NCBI GenBank assembly: GCA_963775185.1
Contig: CAVZIE010000033.1
Span: 124,001 to 188,000, forward strand
DNA length: 64,000 nucleotides
Direction of reading: 5' to 3'
From: JAPSGB01 sp963775185
Lineage (GTDB): Bacteria; Myxococcota_A; Polyangia; Polyangiales; Polyangiaceae
The notes under the pieces were generated by a model. That model was not told the DNA's origin, ran no database searches, and was given only the letters and a program-made list of their open reading frames with translations. Made by a program: the position numbers and the translations under genes. Positions 42,774 through 51,398 of the stretch are shown here, piece after piece (positions within the stretch are counted from its first letter, which is position 1; every line of letters starts with the position of its first letter).

Positions 42774-43732
42774 TGGCGCGCGTGCTCGTCAGCTCGGAGT
42801 TGGCCGGCGGCGCGCTCGAACTCCTGGCCGGCCACGACGTCGTGCTCGCGAGCCGCGACGGCAGCCACACGCCGGAGCATTTCCGCGCGCTGCTCCGCGA
42901 CGCCGACGCGGTGCTCGCCATGCTCACCGATCCCCTGCCCCGCGCGACGATCGAGGCCGCGCCGCGGCTCCGCGTCATCGGCAACCACGCGGTCGGTTAC
43001 GACAACATCGACGTCGGCGCCGCCACCGAGCGTGGCGTCCAGGTCGTGAACACGCCCGACGTGCTGACGGACGCCACGGCGGACTTCGCCTTCGCGCTCC
43101 TGCTCGCCGCCGCGCGACGCGTCGTCGAGGGCGATCGGCTGGTGCGCGGCGGCGCGTTCCACGGCTGGCGCCCGAAGCTGCTGCTCGGTCGTCCGGTCGC
43201 CGGCAAGACGCTGGGCGTCGTCGGCATGGGCCGCATCGGCAGCGCGGTCGCGCGCCGCGCCCAGGGCTTCGGTATGCGCATCCTGTATCATCAGCGCGAG
43301 CGGTTGCCGGTCCGGCGCGAGGCGGCGCTCGGTGCGACGTTCGTGGACAAGGCGACGCTGCTCGGCGACAGCGACTTCGTGTCGCTGCATCTGCCGGGCG
43401 ACGCGAGCACGCGTCACTGGCTCGACCGCGCGTCGATCGCGACGCTGAAGGACGGCGCCGTCGTGGTGAACACCGGCCGCGGCATCTGCGTGGACGAGAC
43501 CGCCCTCGCCGACGCGCTCGCCAGCGGGCGTATCGCCGCCGGCCTCGACGTGTTCGAGCACGAGCCGACGATCGAGCCGCGGTTGCTCGCCCTCGACAAC
43601 GTCGTGCTGGCGCCGCACATCGGCAGCGCGACCGACGACACGCGCGCCGCCATGGCGCGCGCGGTAGCGAGCGACATCGCGCGCGTGCTCGCCGGCGAAG
43701 CGCCGGAAAGTCCCGTGAACCGCCCGCGCTAG
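42773..43732 (+). CDS. D-isomer-specific 2-hydroxyacid dehydrogenase (glyoxylate/hydroxypyruvate reductase type)
   Basis: A 319-aa cytosolic enzyme. The GTG start overlaps the last base of the M16 stop. Motifs are VIGNHAVGYDNIDVGAATERGVQVVNTPDVLTDATADF, the NAD(P)-binding GVVGMGRIGSAVARRAQGFGM, VVNTGRGICVDETALADAL (substrate Arg) and VLAPHIGSATDDTR (catalytic His). It reduces glyoxylate or hydroxypyruvate or oxidises D-glycerate-like acids. A 14-bp match to the dispersed palindrome at 43306 codes for LPVRRE and is probably chance. Confidence 0.92.
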   Translation: MARVLVSSELAGGALELLAGHDVVLASRDGSHTPEHFRALLRDADAVLAMLTDPLPRATIEAAPRLRVIGNHAVGYDNIDVGAATERGVQVVNTPDVLTDATADFAFALLLAAARRVVEGDRLVRGGAFHGWRPKLLLGRPVAGKTLGVVGMGRIGSAVARRAQGFGMRILYHQRERLPVRREAALGATFVDKATLLGDSDFVSLHLPGDASTRHWLDRASIATLKDGAVVVNTGRGICVDETALADALASGRIAAGLDVFEHEPTIEPRLLALDNVVLAPHIGSATDDTRAAMARAVASDIARVLAGEAPESPVNRPR

Positions 43733-43819
43733 CCGGCGACAGCGCGCGTTCGCTGCCTGCCTGGTGCGTGTTGCGGGTACTGATCCCGGGACACTCATCT
43801 CGTCGACAACGGAGGTCGA

Positions 43820-44185
43820 TTGTCGCGCCATCGCGCCCTGCTCTTCTTTCTCGTCTCGTTTCTCGCTCCCGTCGCGTGCGGGTCGGGTTCCAGCCCAATA
43901 GCGTCGACGGGCGGCGGCTGCACCACCAGCAGCGATTGTGCGAGCGGTCTGTGTGTGGAGTCCGCGGACTTCCCGTCGGGGTACTGCTCGCAGGGGTGCA
44001 CGCTCGCGGATCCCGCTAGCTGTCCCGGTGGATCGGTGTGCATCGACGACGCCAGCGGCGTCCCGGCGGACGCCGGCATCTCCGCCGTCTGCTACCACTC
44101 GTGCACCCAGGACGCGGACTGCACGCGGGCCGGCTACCGCTGCCTCGAGAAGGCCAACCACATGGTGTGCCGCAACGGACAGTGA
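43820..44185 (+). CDS. Small Cys-rich lipoprotein
   Basis: A 121-aa protein from TTG 43820, with GGAGG 5 bp upstream. The signal is MSRHRALLFFLVSFLAPVACGSGSS with lipobox Cys20. The mature part has ten Cys in a pattern repeated about every 10 residues (CTTSSDCASGLCVES, YCSQGCTLADPASCPGGSVC, CYHSCTQDADC, RCLEKANHMVCRNG). This pattern is typical of the Cys-rich surface modules of myxobacteria. The function is unknown. Confidence 0.75.
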   Translation: MSRHRALLFFLVSFLAPVACGSGSSPIASTGGGCTTSSDCASGLCVESADFPSGYCSQGCTLADPASCPGGSVCIDDASGVPADAGISAVCYHSCTQDADCTRAGYRCLEKANHMVCRNGQ

Positions 44186-44311
44186 GCCGCGCCCGTCGTC
44201 CACACTTGCGCCGGGGCCCCGCGTTCAGTTCGGCGTGTGCTCGAGTATCGAGCCAGAGGCGCGCGGCATCGCCGGGGGAAGGATCCGCGCCGGGCGACGT
44301 ACGAGGCAGGC

Positions 44312-44536
44312 ATGCAGGGGCGACGAGCCAGGCAGAACGAGCTCCAGCGCTCGCTCAACCGCGTGATCCTCACCGTGAGCGCGCTGGCCGCGCTCGCCTT
44401 CGCCGTGGTGTCGAACGCCGCCGACGGCTGGAGCGACGCCGCGGCCGCAAGCTTCGGCGTGCTGCTGCTGGTACTGGTCGTGGGAGGGTTCGCCGCCGGC
44501 TTCGCGGTCAGAGCCCTGGCATCACGGGCTGGATGA
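44312..44536 (+). CDS. Small two-helix membrane protein
   Basis: A 74-aa protein from ATG 44312 (the frame is open from 44237 with an Arg-rich extension). It has a charged N-terminus (QGRRARQNELQRSLNR), helix VILTVSALAALAFAVVSNAA, a short loop, and helix AASFGVLLLVLVVGGFAAGFAV. No family is recognised. Its stop is followed at once by a palindromic repeat pair. Confidence 0.5.
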   Translation: MQGRRARQNELQRSLNRVILTVSALAALAFAVVSNAADGWSDAAAASFGVLLLVLVVGGFAAGFAVRALASRAG

Positions 44537-44537
44537 C

Positions 44538-44595
44538 GCCGGTCCGGCGCGGAACCACCGTGCGCGTCACGCGCGGTTCCGCGCCGGACCGGCAT
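44538..44595. repeat. Dispersed palindromic repeat, inverted pair between convergent genes
   Basis: The forward arm GCCGGTCCGGCGCGGAACC (44538-44556) and reverse arm GGTTCCGCGCCGGACCGGC (44575-44593) are exact reverse complements, with an 18-bp spacer that is itself palindromic (CGTGCGCGTCACGCGC). It fills the whole gap between the stop of the small membrane protein (44536) and the stop of the acyltransferase (44595). Confidence 0.9.
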
Positions 44596-45515
44596 CACCC
44601 GTCCTGGCTCACCAGCCCCTGGACGGCCGCGACGACGGACGCGAGCGCGCCGTCTAGCTCGACGTCCTCGGCGCCCTCGGCGGGATCGGCGCCGAACAGC
44701 GCGTCGGGCTCCAGCGGCGCGCCGATGCGGAAGCGGATCGTCCAGGGCACGATCGGCATGAAGATCAACGGCGACGTGAGCCACGCCCAGAGCGCGACGA
44801 CGCGGATCCACGCCGCGACCGGCAGCGCGACGAGGAGGGCGGCACCGGCGAGCCCGAACAGGCTGACGCCCCAGCGCTTGAGCCCGAGGGCACGCGGCAG
44901 GACGAGCACGCGGGCGAGCAGCCGCGAGCGAAGCAGCATCGGCGCGGTGTAGTGACTGCCGGTGATGCCCATCGGGACGATCGCGACGCCGGAACGACGG
45001 GCCGCGCGCAGGAAGCCCTTGCGCCCGCCGAAGTCGACGCGCTTCGCTTGCCACACCGGGCGCAGCGTCTCGTGGTCTCCGCCGGGGAACACGAGCAGTG
45101 CGACGCCCCGGTCGAGCACCTGTGCGGCGGCCTCGTAGGTCGACGGCACGGCGCCGAACCCGCGCAGCACCGGCGCGAGCGGCCACACGCGGAAGCCGAC
45201 GGGATGCGCGAATCCGGCGAGCGGGAGCGCCGGGCCGACCTGCTCGACGTACAAGCAGGCGAAGCTGGCGATTTCGGCAAGGCCCACGCCCGCCGAGTGG
45301 TTCGCCACGAGCATGAACGGCCGATCGCGCGGCAGATGCTCCGTGCCGGTGAGCGAGGGCCGGAACGCAACCGAGACGATCGGCGACACGACCCAGCGCA
45401 GCGCCCACGCCATCCAGGCGCTCGGCCTTCCGGGCGCATCGCCTACCGCGCCGGCGCGATCTCCGACCACGCCGCTATCTTTCGCACGTCCGCGGCTCCG
45501 TTTCACGACAGCCAC
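44595..45515 (-). CDS. Lysophospholipid acyltransferase family protein (PlsC-like)
   Basis: A 306-aa membrane-associated acyltransferase. The acyl-acceptor motif is MLVANHSAGVGLAEIASFA (NHx4D-like, but without the Asp at the usual place), with VFPGGDHETLRP as the second block (~residue 150) and IVPMGITGSHYT as the third. Hydrophobic helices lie at both ends (AGAALLVALPVAAWIRVVALWAWL, PLIFMPIVPW). It should transfer an acyl chain to a lysolipid or glycerol phosphate. The missing Asp could alter its activity. The gene overlaps the upstream EamA gene by 13 bp. Confidence 0.82.
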   Translation of the reverse strand: MAVVKRSRGRAKDSGVVGDRAGAVGDAPGRPSAWMAWALRWVVSPIVSVAFRPSLTGTEHLPRDRPFMLVANHSAGVGLAEIASFACLYVEQVGPALPLAGFAHPVGFRVWPLAPVLRGFGAVPSTYEAAAQVLDRGVALLVFPGGDHETLRPVWQAKRVDFGGRKGFLRAARRSGVAIVPMGITGSHYTAPMLLRSRLLARVLVLPRALGLKRWGVSLFGLAGAALLVALPVAAWIRVVALWAWLTSPLIFMPIVPWTIRFRIGAPLEPDALFGADPAEGAEDVELDGALASVVAAVQGLVSQDG

Positions 45516-46474
45516 CGCGCGATCGGCTCACGGTACGTCAAGACGGCGACGCCGGCGATCGCGACCAGCGCGCCCAGGATCGCCCGGGGCGAGACGCGGT
45601 GGCGGTAGATGATCCACACCAGCGGGATCACGATCACCGGCGAGGTCGCCATGATCGTCGCGGCGACGGCGGTATTCGTCAGGCTGATCGCGGTGAGGCT
45701 CAAGGTGACGCCGATCACCGGCCCGAACACCGCGCCGGCCGCCGTCATGCGCAGCGCACGGCGGTCGGCGAGCGCGCGGAACGTGTCGCGCAGCGATCCG
45801 GTCACGAGCCCGTAGCCGAACAAGAGCACGGTGGCGGCCAACATCCGGACCAGCGTGCCGAGCAGCGGGTGGACGGGCGGCGCCGAGCCTCCCGCCGCGG
45901 CGAACGCGCCGAGCCGGGACGACGCGCTCGCCGCGCCAAGACCGGCCTTCGCCAGGATCAAGCCCACCGACTGTCCGACGGCGCCGAGCACGCCGAGCGC
46001 GACACCGACGGCGGCGTTGCCCTCGATCTCGCCGGGTTGACCGCGCTCGAGCACGACCCAGGCGATGCCGCCTACGGTCAGCAGCATGCCGACCACGCCC
46101 GCCCAGCTCAGTGTCTCGTCGAGGAGCGGCAGCATCAACACCGCGGCGAACCCCGGTGACAAGCTCATGATCAACGAGCCGCGGCGCGGTCCGATGATCC
46201 TGAGCGCGGAGAACAGCGCCGCGTCGCCGAGCGCGAGCCCCACCACGCCGGACAGCGAAAGCAAGACGAGCTGCGGCGCCGGCACGGCCTGGTACGCGCC
46301 GAAGACCGCGCACGCCGCCGCCAGCAGCACCAGGGCGAGCAGCAGGCGGATCTTGTTGACGTGGAGCTGCCCGATACGGCGCGACGCCGCGCTGAAGAAC
46401 ACCGCGGTCATGGCCCAGCAGATCGCCGTGCCGGCGGCGGCGGCCACCCCCTGGGCGTCGGTGCTCGTGCTCAT
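45503..46474 (-). CDS. EamA/DMT superfamily transporter
   Basis: A 323-aa membrane protein with about ten hydrophobic helices in two EamA repeats. Examples are AAAGTAICWAMTAVFFSAASRRIG at the start of the first and AVGVALGVLGAVGQSVGLILAKAGL at the start of the second, each ending in a helix such as GVVGMLLTVGGIAWVVLER and ILGALVAIAGVAVLTY. DMT transporters usually export metabolites or amino acids. ATG 46474 gives the normal length; the upstream extension is not hydrophobic. It is co-transcribed with the acyltransferase gene. Confidence 0.88.
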   Translation of the reverse strand: MSTSTDAQGVAAAAGTAICWAMTAVFFSAASRRIGQLHVNKIRLLLALVLLAAACAVFGAYQAVPAPQLVLLSLSGVVGLALGDAALFSALRIIGPRRGSLIMSLSPGFAAVLMLPLLDETLSWAGVVGMLLTVGGIAWVVLERGQPGEIEGNAAVGVALGVLGAVGQSVGLILAKAGLGAASASSRLGAFAAAGGSAPPVHPLLGTLVRMLAATVLLFGYGLVTGSLRDTFRALADRRALRMTAAGAVFGPVIGVTLSLTAISLTNTAVAATIMATSPVIVIPLVWIIYRHRVSPRAILGALVAIAGVAVLTYREPIARWLS

Positions 46475-46576
46475 TGCCGGTCCTTGACCCGCACGCCGCC
46501 ACGGAGGGAGGATCGGAATGTGCTTGGCGTAGAAGACGCGTAGCACGATCTCGTTGCTGGGCGCTGGGGAGGAACG

Positions 46577-47875
46577 ATGCGGTATTCAACGGCTCTTGCG
46601 GGCGCTGCCCTGATGGCGGCGACGGCGTGTCGCGTCTCGATCGGTTCCGGAAGGGACGGCGGAGCCCAGGGCTCGGGGGCGAGCGGGGGGACGCAGGCCT
46701 CCGGCGGCAGCGGCGGCGGCACCGCGGCGACCGGCGGCGACGCCGGTGCGGCCGGCTCGACCGCCGGCGCGGCGGGTACGAGCGGCGCGGCAGGCGCGGC
46801 AGGCGCGGCAGGCGCGGCAGGCGCGGCAGGCGCGGCAGGCGCGGCAGGCGCCGCGGGGAGCAGCGCGTGCGTGCCCGGCAACGACGCCGACGGCGACGGC
46901 TTCAGCGTCGCCGATGGCGACTGCAACGACTGCGATCCCGACGTGAACCCCGGCGCCTGGGATTTCCCGGGCAACTCGCTGGACGAGGACTGCAGCGGAA
47001 CGGCGGACGACGGGCAGCGCGACTGCGACACGTCGATCGACATCGCGAGCGGCGATCCGCGGGACGGCGCGCGCGCGATCGGGCTGTGCCACTTCATCAC
47101 CGACGCGAGCGACAAGGGATGGGGCGTGCTCGACGCGAAGTACGTGATGGCGGACGGCACGACGGGCATGGCCGACATCGGACATGGCATCCTTCCCGAC
47201 TTCGGCACGGGCGTCACGCCGCAGCAGGGCGCGAGCATGCTCGCGTTGTCGAGCGGCACCGCGCGTCGCCCGACGGACACCGACTGGAGCGCGCCATCGG
47301 GCTACCCGCAAGGCACGTCGTGCTCGACGCCGCCTGGCTACCCGAAGGACTCGCCGGCCTGCAACATCAGCACCGCGAACGACACCACCGCCAACGACCC
47401 GGCGGCGCTGGAGCTCCGGATCCGGACGCCGACCAACGCCACGAGCTTCGCGTTCGGGTTCGTGTTCTACACCTACGAGTTTCCGACCTTCGTGTGCTCG
47501 GAGTACAACGACTTCTTCGTCACGCTGCAGTCGCCCGTGCCGCAGAACGCTCTCGCCGGCAACATCTGCTTCGACAACCAGGACGATCCGATCGGCGTCA
47601 ACACGGCGTTCGTGGAGGTGTGCGACCCGCAGACCGCCGGCGGCAAGACCTTCACGTGCCCGCAAGGCACCGCGATGCTCGCCGGAACCGGCTTCGAAGG
47701 CCACGCAGCGTCGGGGTGGCTGAAGACGCTCTCGGCGGTGCAGCCCGGCAGCGAGGTCACGCTGCGCTTCGCGATCTGGGACATGGGCGATCACGAGCTC
47801 GACTCCCTGGTGCTGGTCGACGACTTCAAGTGGTCGACCGAGAAGCCGGACACCCCGCGCACCACGCGATACTGA
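46577..47875 (+). CDS. Surface lipoprotein with Gly-Ala repeats, MopE-type motif and choice-of-anchor L-like domain
   Basis: A 432-aa protein; GGGGAGG precedes the ATG. The lipoprotein signal is MRYSTALAGAALMAATACRVS (Cys18). It has a Gly/Ser/Ala linker with eight GAA triplets, then CVPGNDADGDGFSVADGDCNDCDPDVNPGAWDFPGNSLDEDCSG, the calcium-type Asp/Cys motif found in MopE-like proteins. The C-terminal half is beta-rich with SFAFGFVFYTYEFPTFVCSEYNDFFVTLQSP and WDMGDHELDSLVLVDDFKW, matching the choice-of-anchor L domain type. It is expected on the cell surface. Confidence 0.8.
   Translation: MRYSTALAGAALMAATACRVSIGSGRDGGAQGSGASGGTQASGGSGGGTAATGGDAGAAGSTAGAAGTSGAAGAAGAAGAAGAAGAAGAAGAAGSSACVPGNDADGDGFSVADGDCNDCDPDVNPGAWDFPGNSLDEDCSGTADDGQRDCDTSIDIASGDPRDGARAIGLCHFITDASDKGWGVLDAKYVMADGTTGMADIGHGILPDFGTGVTPQQGASMLALSSGTARRPTDTDWSAPSGYPQGTSCSTPPGYPKDSPACNISTANDTTANDPAALELRIRTPTNATSFAFGFVFYTYEFPTFVCSEYNDFFVTLQSPVPQNALAGNICFDNQDDPIGVNTAFVEVCDPQTAGGKTFTCPQGTAMLAGTGFEGHAASGWLKTLSAVQPGSEVTLRFAIWDMGDHELDSLVLVDDFKWSTEKPDTPRTTRY
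46784..46855 (+). repeat. 9-bp tandem repeat (GGCGCGGCA)
   Basis: Seven perfect copies of GGCGCGGCA (46784-46846) followed by one variant copy. It encodes Gly-Ala-Ala triplets of the lipoprotein linker. It is likely to change in copy number by slippage without breaking the frame. Confidence 0.9.
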
Positions 47876-47956
47876 GCGCCAGCAGCTTTTCCCGCGTGCA
47901 TCCGCGAGGCTTCGCGCTATGAGATGGGCTTCTTGGTCGGGGTACACGAGGGAGCA

Positions 47957-49711
47957 ATGAGAGCTGCTTATCGGTTTGTCGGGGTGTTGTGTGCGCTTGC
48001 AGCGGGAACGGCCTGCAGCGGAGACCCGGGAACGCTCTTCAACGGCGCGGACGGCGGCTCCGGCGCGGCGGGTGCAGCAGGGAGCGCGGCGAGCGGTGGC
48101 TCGGGCGCCGCCGCGGGCGCCGCCGGCACCAGCGGCGCGGGCGGCAGCGGCGGCGTGTCGGGCAGCGGCGGTGTGTCGGGCAGCGGCGGTGTGTCGGGCA
48201 GCGGCGGCGTGTCGGGCAGCGGCGGCGTGTCGGGCAGCGGCGGCGTGTCGGGCAGCGGCGGCGCAGCGGGGGCCGCCGGCGCGGCGGGTAGCGGCGGCGG
48301 CTGCCCCGGCGGTTGCGACGACGGCGTCGACTGCACCACGGACGCCTGCGTACAGGGCACGTGCACGCACGCCATCGGGACCTGCCCGGCAGGTCAGCTC
48401 TGCGACATCAGCACCGGTTGCTTCACGGCACCTGCGTGCGCCGACAACGGCCAGTGCCAGGCGCTGTGGGCGGGCGACCCGTGCAAGGCGAACCCGCGCT
48501 GCGACGGCGCGAGCGCCACGTGCCGGTTCGACGTCCTCGACAAGGACAAGGACGGCCACGCGCCGATCGTCTGCGGCGGTGATGACTGCGACGACTCGAC
48601 GGCAAACACGTACCAGGGTCACGCCGAGCTGTGCGACGGGCTGGACAACGACTGCAACGGTACGGTCGACAACGGCGCGACCTGCACGGGCCTGCTGGTG
48701 TGCCAATCGGGCGCCTGCGAGTGCCCGGCCGCGAACACGTGCGGCGCCGAGTGCGTGGACAAGCAGACGGACGCGAAGCACTGCGGCGACTGCTCGAACG
48801 CCTGCCCGACGAACGCCACCTGTTCGGCGGGCAAGTGCGCCTGCCCCGGAGCGCAGAAGCTGTGCGGCGCGGCGTGCGTGGACACGAAGTCGGATCCGGC
48901 CAACTGCAACAGCTGCGGCGCGAAGTGCCCGACCGGCGCGTCGTGCAGCGGCGGAAGCTGCTCCTGTCCGTCCAACACGCCGGACATCTGCGACGCGGCG
49001 TGCGTGGACAAGAACACCGACAGCAACAACTGCGGCGCGTGCGGCACCAAATGCGTGGTTGCCGGCACGTGTAGCGGCGGCAAGTGCCCGGCGTGCGCGC
49101 CGGGCGGGCTCTTGATCCTGATCGACGACTCGGCGTCGCTGACCGGCACCACGTTCACCGCGGTCCAGGGCGGCGTGAACGCGTTCGTCGGCGACGCGGC
49201 CTCGAACGGGCTGAGCGTCGGCATCCTGTTCTACCCGGACCAGAACACGTCGTGCACGAGCACGTCCTACGAGACACCCACCGTGCCGATCGCGCTGCTG
49301 CCTGGCAACGCAACGGCGATCCAGACCGCCGTGAACAGCCAGGTGACGATCGGCGCCAGCGTCGTCACGCCGCCGCTCGTCGGCGCGGCGACGATCGCCG
49401 CGGCGTGGTCGCAGTCGGCGACGCGCCCGGCCGCCGTCGTGCTGATCAACGACGGCATGGGCAACGCATGCACCGCCGGCACGGACACGGGAACAACCGC
49501 GGCCGCTGCCGCGGCCGACGCCTACGCCGGCTCGCCGATCGTGAAGACGTTCGTGATCGGCGTGAACGCCTCGGACACGACCAACGATCCGCTGGCCTGG
49601 ACCTCGATCGCGGCGTCGGGGCACGGCACTGCCACCAACATCACGACCGCCACGTCGAACGCCGTCGCGGACGCGCTGCGCGCCATCCGTACCGACTACC
49701 TGTGTCCGTGA
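47957..49711 (+). CDS. Cys-rich surface lipoprotein with C-terminal VWA-like domain
   Basis: A 584-aa protein from ATG 47957 (GAGGGAG upstream). The lipoprotein signal ends LAAGTACSGD. It then has a Gly/Ser/Ala linker with six GSGGVS repeats, and Cys modules including the MopE-type DKDKDGHAPIVCGGDDCDDSTANTYQGHAELCDGLDNDCNG. Three or four copies of C-x-xxCVDxxTDxxNCGxCGxxC follow. The C-terminal ~210 residues look like a von Willebrand A domain: GGLLILIDDSASLTGTTF (DxSxS metal site), GLSVGILFYPDQ, AAVVLINDGMGNAC and TFVIGVNAS. An adhesion or scaffold role outside the cell is likely. Confidence 0.8.
   Translation: MRAAYRFVGVLCALAAGTACSGDPGTLFNGADGGSGAAGAAGSAASGGSGAAAGAAGTSGAGGSGGVSGSGGVSGSGGVSGSGGVSGSGGVSGSGGVSGSGGAAGAAGAAGSGGGCPGGCDDGVDCTTDACVQGTCTHAIGTCPAGQLCDISTGCFTAPACADNGQCQALWAGDPCKANPRCDGASATCRFDVLDKDKDGHAPIVCGGDDCDDSTANTYQGHAELCDGLDNDCNGTVDNGATCTGLLVCQSGACECPAANTCGAECVDKQTDAKHCGDCSNACPTNATCSAGKCACPGAQKLCGAACVDTKSDPANCNSCGAKCPTGASCSGGSCSCPSNTPDICDAACVDKNTDSNNCGACGTKCVVAGTCSGGKCPACAPGGLLILIDDSASLTGTTFTAVQGGVNAFVGDAASNGLSVGILFYPDQNTSCTSTSYETPTVPIALLPGNATAIQTAVNSQVTIGASVVTPPLVGAATIAAAWSQSATRPAAVVLINDGMGNACTAGTDTGTTAAAAAADAYAGSPIVKTFVIGVNASDTTNDPLAWTSIAASGHGTATNITTATSNAVADALRAIRTDYLCP
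48143..48268 (+). repeat. 18-bp tandem repeat encoding GSGGVS
   Basis: Six copies of GGCAGCGGCGGCGTGTCG (with C/T variation at one position) and a seventh degenerate copy. In frame with the VWA lipoprotein linker. Confidence 0.9.
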
Positions 49712-49733
49712 GGCGCACGCGCCTCACGGCGGC

Positions 49734-50903
49734 TCATCCCGCGGGAACGGGCTGAAGCTCCGTCAGCGGTTGCCCGACGCCAGGCGTCTCGTCGGCGGGC
49801 AGGCCCAGCAGCACGCGGATCGTTGGCGCGACATCGGCGAGGTGGCGCTCGATCGGTGACGCCACCAGGCCGCGCGCGCGGACCAGCGAGCCGCCGGCGA
49901 CGAGCCAGCCGCGAGCGGCGGTGCGCGACGGGCCGTGGTCGACGCAGTCGTCGTCGCGGCCGTGATCGGTGGTGACGAGGAGCGCCGTCTCGTAGCCGTT
50001 CTTCTCGAAGCCGGCCAGCACCTGCCGGATTTCGCCGACGGCGCGATCGGCGGCGCGGATCGCCGCGAGATACTGCCGGTACTGATCAGCGTGGGCCTGC
50101 TCGTCGGTGTCGCCGAGCCCAACGAACAGGAACGACGGACGCTTCTCCTTCAGGTAGCCGACGGCGATCGGCGCGGTCCGGCGGTCCGGGCGGTAGTCCA
50201 TGTAGCCGGGCAACGGGCTCGCGCGCTCGCCGGCGCCGAAGCGCTGCCGGCTCGCGTCGTCCCAGGCCAGCAGCTCGCGGTGGTGTCCGCCGCTCCGACC
50301 AGTGGACACCAGCACGCGCCCGGGATGCAGCGCCGCGGCGCGGCCGATGCCCTGCCACGACGCGATGACCGCGGCCTCGCCCGGCGCGGCGCCGCGATCG
50401 GCGAGGGCGTCCAGCAGCGTCGGGCGATCGATTGGCGCGCAGAAGTTGCTGAGGCAGCGCGTCTCCGCGTGGCCGCTCAACATCTCCATGTAGCCCGGCA
50501 GCGACTTGACGATGGCGTCGCTGGCGTAGAAGCCCGCGCCGTGATCCGGCGCGCCGAGCGCGGCGCCGTCGGCGGTCATCAGTGCCTGCAGGTTCGGCGC
50601 GAGCCCGTCGGGGCCCGTGCGCTCCGCCGGCGGCACGCCGTGCAGGCGCGCGAGCGCTGGATCAACGCCACCGAACAGCTCCTGCCAGCGCACACCGTCG
50701 ATGGCGACCAGCACGACGATACGCGGCGCCGTCGCCGACTTCGCGGGCGCCGGCGCTGGAGCCTGCACGCGCTCGGGCAGAGCGATGCGCGGCAGCTCGC
50801 TCGGGCTGGCAACGCGCAGCAACGGCTCGCCCCCGCCGCACGCGCTCGCCAGGGCGATGAACGTCGCCACCGCGGCGTGCCGGACGAACCGATCGAGAAT
50901 CAT
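49734..50903 (-). CDS. Alkaline phosphatase superfamily phosphodiesterase-like lipoprotein
   Basis: A 389-aa protein from ATG 50903 (MILDRFVRHAAVATFIALASACGGGE, lipobox Cys22). It belongs to the alkaline phosphatase / nucleotide pyrophosphatase superfamily: VVLVAIDGVRWQELFGG near residue 65 (first metal Asp), LPGYMEMLSGHAETRCLSN, FLFVGLGDTDEQAHADQ (metal Asp and His), LLVTTDHGRDDDCVDHG (Asp-His), and VDVAPTIRVLLGLP near the end. It probably hydrolyses a phosphate mono- or diester in the periplasm. It is convergent with the VWA lipoprotein. Confidence 0.82.
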   Translation of the reverse strand: MILDRFVRHAAVATFIALASACGGGEPLLRVASPSELPRIALPERVQAPAPAPAKSATAPRIVVLVAIDGVRWQELFGGVDPALARLHGVPPAERTGPDGLAPNLQALMTADGAALGAPDHGAGFYASDAIVKSLPGYMEMLSGHAETRCLSNFCAPIDRPTLLDALADRGAAPGEAAVIASWQGIGRAAALHPGRVLVSTGRSGGHHRELLAWDDASRQRFGAGERASPLPGYMDYRPDRRTAPIAVGYLKEKRPSFLFVGLGDTDEQAHADQYRQYLAAIRAADRAVGEIRQVLAGFEKNGYETALLVTTDHGRDDDCVDHGPSRTAARGWLVAGGSLVRARGLVASPIERHLADVAPTIRVLLGLPADETPGVGQPLTELQPVPAG

Positions 50904-50965
50904 GACATCGCGCCCCCGCACTTCGCGTACCACGCGCGCAGCGGCAACCCGAAATATCCGGGGCC

Positions 50966-51337
50966 TCACGCGCACAGGCACACCACCTCTCCACTCGCAT
51001 CGAGCTGGCAGCCGACGGGGATCGCCTTCGAGCAGTAGGCCGGCGGCGGTGAGCACGGCCCCGCCTGGCAGCCGGGCCCGCCGCTTGTCGGACACGACGC
51101 GACGGGCGTGGTGCCGGGCGGACACGCGCCGCCGTCGGGCAGCGGATCGCACGCCGGCGCGGCGCCGCCGCAGCACGGATGGACGCAGTGTTGGCCGGCC
51201 GCGCAAGTCGCGCCGCCGCACAAGCCGGCGTCCGCCGCGTCCGGGCCGGCGTCGGCGCCGCGCTCCATCGCGTCGGTCGCGCAGCCGCCAGCGAGCGCGA
51301 TCAGCGCGACCAGAGCGAACGCCACCCGATGCGCCAT
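50966..51337 (-). CDS. Small Cys/Pro-rich lipoprotein
   Basis: A 123-aa protein from ATG 51337 (MAHRVAFALVALIALAGGCATDA, lipobox Cys19). A short Asp/Ala linker is followed by a domain with twelve or more Cys (GLCGGATCAAGQHCVHPCCGGAAPACDPLPDG) that ends VCLCA. It resembles the many small disulfide-rich surface proteins of myxobacteria. The function is unknown. Confidence 0.7.
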   Translation of the reverse strand: MAHRVAFALVALIALAGGCATDAMERGADAGPDAADAGLCGGATCAAGQHCVHPCCGGAAPACDPLPDGGACPPGTTPVASCPTSGGPGCQAGPCSPPPAYCSKAIPVGCQLDASGEVVCLCA

Positions 51338-51398
51338 ACACGAAGTATCCACCCGGCGATCGCGCCGGTCCAGGACGCCAGTCAGGTGCGGTGCGGTG

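Noticed and set aside
43306..43322. A palindromic repeat copy inside the hydroxyacid dehydrogenase gene
   Set aside because: Only GCCGGTCCGGCGCG matches, there is no partner, and the codons give a family-plausible LPVRRE segment; chance in a GC-rich gene is likely.
46586..49624. Minus-strand open frame of 1,012 codons
   Set aside because: Low-complexity Arg/Ala shadow of two lipoprotein genes, with no recognisable domain.
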